A DNA stretch of 64,000 nucleotides from Eubacterium sp. (GTDB taxonomy: Bacteria > Bacillota > Clostridia > Lachnospirales > Lachnospiraceae). The stretch covers positions 1 through 64,000 of the forward strand of contig JAFZRN010000010.1 in the NCBI GenBank assembly GCA_017619835.1. The letters run 5' to 3'. A model generated the notes under the pieces. That model saw only the letters and a list, made by a program, of their open reading frames with translations, was not told the DNA's origin and made no database searches. Made by a program: the position numbers and the translations under genes. The first letter of the stretch is position 1. Every line of letters begins with the position of its first letter. This document shows positions 59,488 to 64,000 of the stretch, one piece after another.

Positions 59488-62020
59488 TGTTAAGAATCGT
59501 AAATGTATAGAAAACATTTGCAGAAAAAGCATGTCTGCAAATAAGAGAAGAAATGTGATCCTCGCCATAGCAATAGCGCTGACAACTGTGATGCTGACCA
59601 CACTTTTTACGATCGGTGGAAGTATCATGAAGTCTGTAGAAGAGAGCACAATGTATCAGGTTGGAACAAGCGACCATGCGGGATTCAAGTTCCTGACTCA
59701 GGAACAATTTGATCTTCTTTCACAGGATTCTGCAGTACACGACCTGTCCTATAACATCATCGTAGGTGATATTCTGAATGAAGAATTATATGAAGAGTAT
59801 ACCGAAGCTCATTATACTACAGAAGCCTGTGCAAAATCAGGTTATAGCATGCCTGAAGTTGGAAGTCTTCCGGAAAAGGAAAATGAGATAGCAACATGTA
59901 CAACTGTTCTGGATGCCTTTGGACTGCCTCATGAAATAGGTCAGACAATACATCTGATCTTAAATAATGGATTCTCTGAATATGAAGGTGACTTCGTAGT
60001 GAGCGGATATTGGGAGAAGCCGACAGCAACCCTTGCCAATCAGATATATGTTTCGAAAGATTTCCAGGAAAAGTTTTCTCCGGCATGGAAAAATGGAGAG
60101 GAAAAGGCTAAATTTGTCGAAATAAACAGTTTCGCAGGTTCTATCAATACCAGCTTTAACTTTAGAAGCTCATATAATATTTCCGGTCAGATGGACGAGC
60201 TTAAAAGTCGTTTGGGATGGGGAAAAGAGGTTAATGAGGGCGTGAACTGGGCTTATGCATCAAGCTCTGTTGATCCTACTTCGGTAGCTATTGTTCTGAT
60301 ACTGCTGGCACTGATCTTTGCATCAGGATATCTTATCATTTATAACATTTTCTATATTGCTGTTTCGGCAGATATCAGATACTATGGCCTGCTCAAGTCC
60401 ATCGGTACAACCAACAGACAGCTTAAAAAGATCATAGTAAGACAGGCAGCTGTTCTCAGTGTGATCGCAATTCCGGCAGGAATGATATTAGGATATATTA
60501 CCTCTGTAATAGTTCTTCCGGTTATTTCAAACAGCTTTCTTAGGGTTCCATGTGAAATCAGTCCAAGTATATTGGTTTTCGCAGCAAGTGCCGTATTCTC
60601 ATGGCTGGTAGTAAGGATCAGCTGTATCAAGCCCTGCAAGGTCATTAAGAAAATATCTCCTGTTGAGGCGGTCAGATATAGCGACTATACAGGAATCAAT
60701 CTTTCCGGTAAGAAGAAGACAAGAAAAGTAACACCTGTTTCAATGGCATGGGAGAATCTTAAGCGCAGCAGAAGCAAAACAGCTGTAGTAATATTATCAC
60801 TGGCTCTTAGTATCATTATGATAAATGTAACAGTATCCATAGTATCGAGCTTTGATAGCAATAGATATGTAAAGATGTATGCTGATTCTGATTTTACTGT
60901 ATCCGAAGGTTCAATGATTAGCAAGAACTATCAGTTTATTACTTATGAAGGAGTATCGGAACAGGATATAGAAGCACTTGGTAAAATAGATGGAGTAACA
61001 GAATCAGGTTCTGTTTACATGAGTGATCGCTTTCAGCTTTTAGAGGGTACAGCTTATGATCGTGCTAAGAAGCTGTATGAAGATCATACTGACTGGTTTG
61101 TTTATGAAGAGGCACAGAAAGCGGAATATGATGAAAGTATATATGACAGACACGAGGTTAATTCACATATTTATGGTGTTGATAAAATGGTCTTTGATAA
61201 GATTGAAATAGATGATGGTGATTTAGACTGGGAAAAATTCAGTACAGGAAAATATGTCATCGCATCTGCACCTCTTGAAAGTGGCAACGGCAAGGATGAT
61301 GCATCATATGCGTTCTATCAGATCGGAGAAACTGTAAAGATCCAGTTCCCTAATGGAAGTGAAGAAGAATATGAGGTTATGGCCATCGGAGATATCTCCT
61401 TTGCAATGGGACCTGATCATTCACATAATCTTGATGTAAACTTTTCAATTCCGACACAGGAGTACCTGAAGCAAGTTCCGGAGTCACAGGGAGCAATGAA
61501 GTATTTCTTTAATGTAGAAGAAACAAAGATGGAATCTGTAGAAGAGGCTGTAAGTGAGTATTGTGATGTTACAAATCCGAATCTTGGTCATACATCCCGT
61601 ATTACTTTTCTTAATGATTTCAAGCAGATGACAGATACGTTTGTCCTGGTTGGCGGTGTGCTCAGCTTTATCCTGGCACTTATCGGAATACTTAACTTCA
61701 TCAATCTGACTATAACATCTATCAATGAGAGACAGAAGGAACTTGGAATTATAAGAGCTATCGGAATGACTCAAAAGCAGATGAACCAGATGCTTGTGGG
61801 AGAAGGAGCTCTTAGAATTTGCCTGACATTTGCATTTGTTCTGACAGTTGGACTGCTGCTTAATTATGTGATCGTAAATCTGATAGCAGGACAGATGGTG
61901 ATGTTCAGCTATAAGTTTGTGATCTGGCCCATACTTGTATGTATTCCGGTATTTCTTGCAATCTCAATTGCTGTTCCGAGACTTGTGATCTCATCTCGTA
62001 AGATGTCCGGACTTAAATAG
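59480..62020 (+). CDS. FtsX-type ABC permease, two-repeat (BceB-like role)
   Basis: 846 aa. It has two FtsX units: a helix near 28-50 and three near 270-385, then a second leading helix near 430-450 and a final three-helix set near 735-840. Large extracellular loops lie at about 50-265 and 455-725, the second unusually rich in Asp/Glu/Tyr. INERQKELGIIRAIGMTQKQM near 755 is the typical FtsX cytoplasmic motif. I chose ATG 59480, overlapping the ATPase stop; the longer frame from 59441 is inside that gene. Ten-helix BceB proteins have a single large loop; two loops as here are closer to the MacB-like/SalY duplicated form. Confidence 0.85.
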   Translation: MSNVKNRKCIENICRKSMSANKRRNVILAIAIALTTVMLTTLFTIGGSIMKSVEESTMYQVGTSDHAGFKFLTQEQFDLLSQDSAVHDLSYNIIVGDILNEELYEEYTEAHYTTEACAKSGYSMPEVGSLPEKENEIATCTTVLDAFGLPHEIGQTIHLILNNGFSEYEGDFVVSGYWEKPTATLANQIYVSKDFQEKFSPAWKNGEEKAKFVEINSFAGSINTSFNFRSSYNISGQMDELKSRLGWGKEVNEGVNWAYASSSVDPTSVAIVLILLALIFASGYLIIYNIFYIAVSADIRYYGLLKSIGTTNRQLKKIIVRQAAVLSVIAIPAGMILGYITSVIVLPVISNSFLRVPCEISPSILVFAASAVFSWLVVRISCIKPCKVIKKISPVEAVRYSDYTGINLSGKKKTRKVTPVSMAWENLKRSRSKTAVVILSLALSIIMINVTVSIVSSFDSNRYVKMYADSDFTVSEGSMISKNYQFITYEGVSEQDIEALGKIDGVTESGSVYMSDRFQLLEGTAYDRAKKLYEDHTDWFVYEEAQKAEYDESIYDRHEVNSHIYGVDKMVFDKIEIDDGDLDWEKFSTGKYVIASAPLESGNGKDDASYAFYQIGETVKIQFPNGSEEEYEVMAIGDISFAMGPDHSHNLDVNFSIPTQEYLKQVPESQGAMKYFFNVEETKMESVEEAVSEYCDVTNPNLGHTSRITFLNDFKQMTDTFVLVGGVLSFILALIGILNFINLTITSINERQKELGIIRAIGMTQKQMNQMLVGEGALRICLTFAFVLTVGLLLNYVIVNLIAGQMVMFSYKFVIWPILVCIPVFLAISIAVPRLVISSRKMSGLK

Positions 62021-62025
62021 AAGAC

Positions 62026-62050
62026 AGGGGACGGTTATCCGTCCCCTTTT
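62026..62050 (+). terminator. Rho-independent terminator
   Basis: AGGGGACGG with CCGTCCCCT (9 bp, loop TTAT), then TTT. It ends the ABC permease transcript 6 bases after its stop. Confidence 0.85.
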
Positions 62051-62059
62051 AACTTATGG

Positions 62060-62121
62060 GTTGACCAATTTGTTTAAAATTGGTCAACTTTTTGATTGAT
62101 TTTGACCGAATTTGATTATAT
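62060..62121 (+). promoter_or_regulatory. fru operon operator and promoter
   Basis: A perfect inverted repeat GTTGACCAATTT (62060-62071) / AAATTGGTCAAC (62077-62088) lies just before TTGATT (62092-62097), 18 bases, TTATAT (62116-62121). A further half-site TTGACCGAATTT (62102-62113) lies in the promoter spacer, so a regulator could bind across both. No regulator gene is in view; it may lie outside the window. Confidence 0.6.
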
Positions 62122-62197
62122 ACTGATTTTATGATGCAAAATTAGGCGTGACAGAGGTGCGTTATGCTGTCATGCAGTACGATGTGGAGGTGGCAAA

Positions 62198-63103
62198 ATG
62201 GTATATACCATAACATTCAACCCATCACTTGACTATATCGTTACGGTTGACGATTTTAAGCTTGGGCTTACAAACCGGACAACATCAGAGCTTATGCTTC
62301 CGGGAGGTAAGGGAGTTAATGTTTCGATTGTTCTCAGTAACCTTGGAATCGAGAATACAGCTATTTATTTTTCAGCTGGCTTTGTAGGTGACGAGATTAC
62401 AAGAAGGATAACGGAAAGCGGAATAAAAGCTGAAGAGATCAGGATCAGCGAAGGATGTTCCAGAATTAACCTTAAGCTAAAATCTATCGATGGTACCGAG
62501 ATAAATGGTATGGGACCTGACATCTCTGATGAAGCTGTAGCAGAGCTGTATAAAAAGCTGGAAGCTTTAAAGGAAGGAGATACTCTTGTTCTGGCAGGAA
62601 GTATTCCTTCGAGTTTGCCGGAGACTATATACAGTGATATTATGGCAAATCTTCAAGGAAAGGGAATAAGGATAGTGGTTGATGCTACAAAAGATCTTCT
62701 GGTAAATGTACTCAAGTATAAACCATTCCTTATCAAACCCAATAATCATGAACTTGGAGAAATCTTTGGTGTCAAACTTGAAACCAGAGAGAGCGTAATT
62801 GAGTACGCTCAGAAGTTACTGGAAATGGGGGCTCAAAATGTAATCATTTCCATGGCCGGTGAAGGTGCGGTATTTGTTAACGGCGATGGCGAAGTATACA
62901 TGAGAGAAGCTCCGAAAGGGAAACTCGTAAACGGCGTAGGCGCAGGCGATTCAATGGTGGCAGGATTTATTGCGGGATATCTGACAGAAAAGAATTTGCT
63001 CCATGCATTTAAACTGGGACTTAGTTCAGGGTCTGCCAGCGCATTTTCGGAAAACCTGGCAACAAAAGAAGAGATTATGAGGGTTTATTCAACAGTAGAG
63101 TAA
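62198..63103 (+). CDS. fruK: 1-phosphofructokinase
   Basis: 301 aa PfkB-family kinase that phosphorylates fructose-1-phosphate to fructose-1,6-bisphosphate. Evidence: start YTITFNPSLDYIVTVDDF, PGGKGVNVSIVLSNLG near 38, substrate-site GDTLVLAGSIPSSLP near 127, IKPNNHELGEIFG near 180, and the PfkB signature VNGVGAGDSMVAGFIAGYL near 245 with the catalytic Asp. GGAGG precedes ATG 62198. It is followed 17 bases later by the fructose PTS gene, so this is the usual fruKA unit. LacC (tagatose-6-P kinase) is the closest alternative and is less likely in this context. Confidence 0.93.
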   Translation: MVYTITFNPSLDYIVTVDDFKLGLTNRTTSELMLPGGKGVNVSIVLSNLGIENTAIYFSAGFVGDEITRRITESGIKAEEIRISEGCSRINLKLKSIDGTEINGMGPDISDEAVAELYKKLEALKEGDTLVLAGSIPSSLPETIYSDIMANLQGKGIRIVVDATKDLLVNVLKYKPFLIKPNNHELGEIFGVKLETRESVIEYAQKLLEMGAQNVIISMAGEGAVFVNGDGEVYMREAPKGKLVNGVGAGDSMVAGFIAGYLTEKNLLHAFKLGLSSGSASAFSENLATKEEIMRVYSTVE

Positions 63104-63120
63104 AGAAGGAGGGGCAAAGA

Positions 63121-64000
63121 ATGAAGATTATAGAACTTCTTGATAAGAAGAGTATAAGTCTGGATGCAGCGCCGAAGTCTAAAAGCGAAGCGCTCGATAT
63201 GGCAGTAGATCTTATGGCGGCAAGCGGAAAGATCAAAGACAAAGAAGCTTATAAACAACTGGTTTATGCACGAGAAGAAGAGAGCACCACAGGTGTAGGA
63301 GAAGGCATAGCTATTCCTCACGGAAAAGGTGATTGTGTTGATAATCCGGGACTTGCAGCTATGGTAATAAAGGATGGAGTTGATTTTGAATCACTTGATG
63401 AGGAACCGGTTAATATTCTTTTCCTTATCGCAGCTCCTGATACGGAAGATAATGTACATCTGGATGTGCTTTCAAAGCTTTCCATGATGCTTATGGATGA
63501 GGACTTCCGTAATTCACTCATAAATGCCAAGGATGTTGACGAGTTTATCGATATTATAGATAAAGCTGATGAAGGAAGAGGAAGTGTTGATGAGACAATA
63601 GCTGAAACATCCATAGTGGATGATACATCAGGCGCACTCAAGGTTGTTGCAGTAACTTCCTGTCCTACCGGAATCGCTCATACTTATATGGCTGCCGAAG
63701 GTCTTGAGAAGGCAGCTGATAAGGCAGGAATAAAGATAAAGATAGAAACCAGAGGATCATCCGGTGCAAAGAATCTCCTTACCGATGAAGATATAGCTGC
63801 AGCTGACTGTGTAATAGTAACAGCTGATTCAAAGGTTCCGATGGATAGATTTAAAGGTAAGAAGGTTATTCAGCGTAAGGTTGCTGACGGAATCAATAAA
63901 GCTGATGAACTCATGGGTATCGTAAAAGACGGATCAGCACCTGTCTTCGCGGGAGATGCTTCGGAAAGCAGCGAAAGCGAAAAATCAGATAGTCAGGGCA
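63121..64000 (+). CDS. fruA: Fructose-specific PTS enzyme IIA-IIB (IIC expected beyond window)
   Basis: Runs off the right edge; 293 codons are seen, with no stop. Residues 1-145 are a fructose-type IIA domain with the phospho-His in GIAIPHGKG (His67). After a linker (about 150-172) comes a fructose-type IIB domain with the phospho-Cys in VAVTSCPTGIAHTYMAAE (Cys181), then VETRGS-like IKIETRGSSG. A Ser/Glu-rich linker starts near 280, after which the membrane IIC domain is expected. AGGAGGGG lies 7 bases before ATG 63121. It imports fructose as fructose-1-phosphate, the substrate of the preceding kinase. Confidence 0.93.
   Translation, partial: MKIIELLDKKSISLDAAPKSKSEALDMAVDLMAASGKIKDKEAYKQLVYAREEESTTGVGEGIAIPHGKGDCVDNPGLAAMVIKDGVDFESLDEEPVNILFLIAAPDTEDNVHLDVLSKLSMMLMDEDFRNSLINAKDVDEFIDIIDKADEGRGSVDETIAETSIVDDTSGALKVVAVTSCPTGIAHTYMAAEGLEKAADKAGIKIKIETRGSSGAKNLLTDEDIAAADCVIVTADSKVPMDRFKGKKVIQRKVADGINKADELMGIVKDGSAPVFAGDASESSESEKSDSQG

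Overview
The window looks like chromosome of a low-to-mid GC Gram-positive anaerobe, most likely a Lachnospiraceae member of the Butyrivibrio / Pseudobutyrivibrio / Roseburia kind. The clues are strong Shine-Dalgarno sites, an electron-bifurcating NfnAB pair, a fru PTS operon, many LytTR regulators, bacitracin-type (Bce-like) ABC modules and large Ig/Fn3-type secreted proteins. This is inference from gene content; no species marker such as rRNA is present.

Layout. (1) 0-15.5 kb, visibly richer in G+C and densely packed: ridA, then an overlapping three-gene set (CDP-glycerol-transferase-like protein, J-like/TPR protein, Hsp70 homologue), tRNA-Ser(CGA), nfnAB, a secreted Fn3-like protein, an AgrA/AgrC-type two-component pair, and a guaA that encodes only the synthetase half of GMP synthase. 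(2) 15.5-32.2 kb, AT-rich accessory DNA: a nested palindrome, 32-bp iterated repeats before a DUF4143 ATPase, a split ABC exporter with a MerR gene and a MerR-type promoter, an orphan solute-binding lipoprotein, an 808-aa hydrophilic protein, TetR-SDR, a YtrA-type ABC-2 operon, and a membrane protein-LytTR-DUF3021 operon. It closes with a 10-codon relic of a second guaA 3' end, so the segment may be an old insertion at guaA. (3) 32.2-38.3 kb: two near-identical PEBP lipoprotein genes with duplicated promoters, a deaminase, an HD hydrolase, a broken CPBP gene, a second LytTR-DUF3021 pair and several gene relics. (4) 38.4-54.4 kb: a run of giant genes (1072, 1408, 1273 aa), an esterase-like hydrolase, a CPBP-LytTR-DUF3021 operon, and a 560-aa internally deleted paralogue of the 1273-aa protein. 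(5) 54.4-64 kb: VanX-like lipoprotein, NSS symporter, two-component/Bce-like ABC module, and the start of fruK-fruA.

Links between genes. The most notable feature is a group of very large, hydrophilic, non-secreted proteins of unknown function (808, 1072 and 560 aa, with the 1273-aa gene downstream of the 1072-aa one). The three with their own upstream region share an almost identical ~35-bp promoter element, so they look like one regulon. The second theme is three LytTR + DUF3021 modules, each preceded by direct repeats about two helical turns apart, as expected for self-regulating LytTR regulatory systems. The third is a family of five intergenic hairpins with covarying stems, three of which carry the same 17-base head. 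Positions, repeats and reading frames were read directly from the sequence; family names come from recognised motifs, without database searches.
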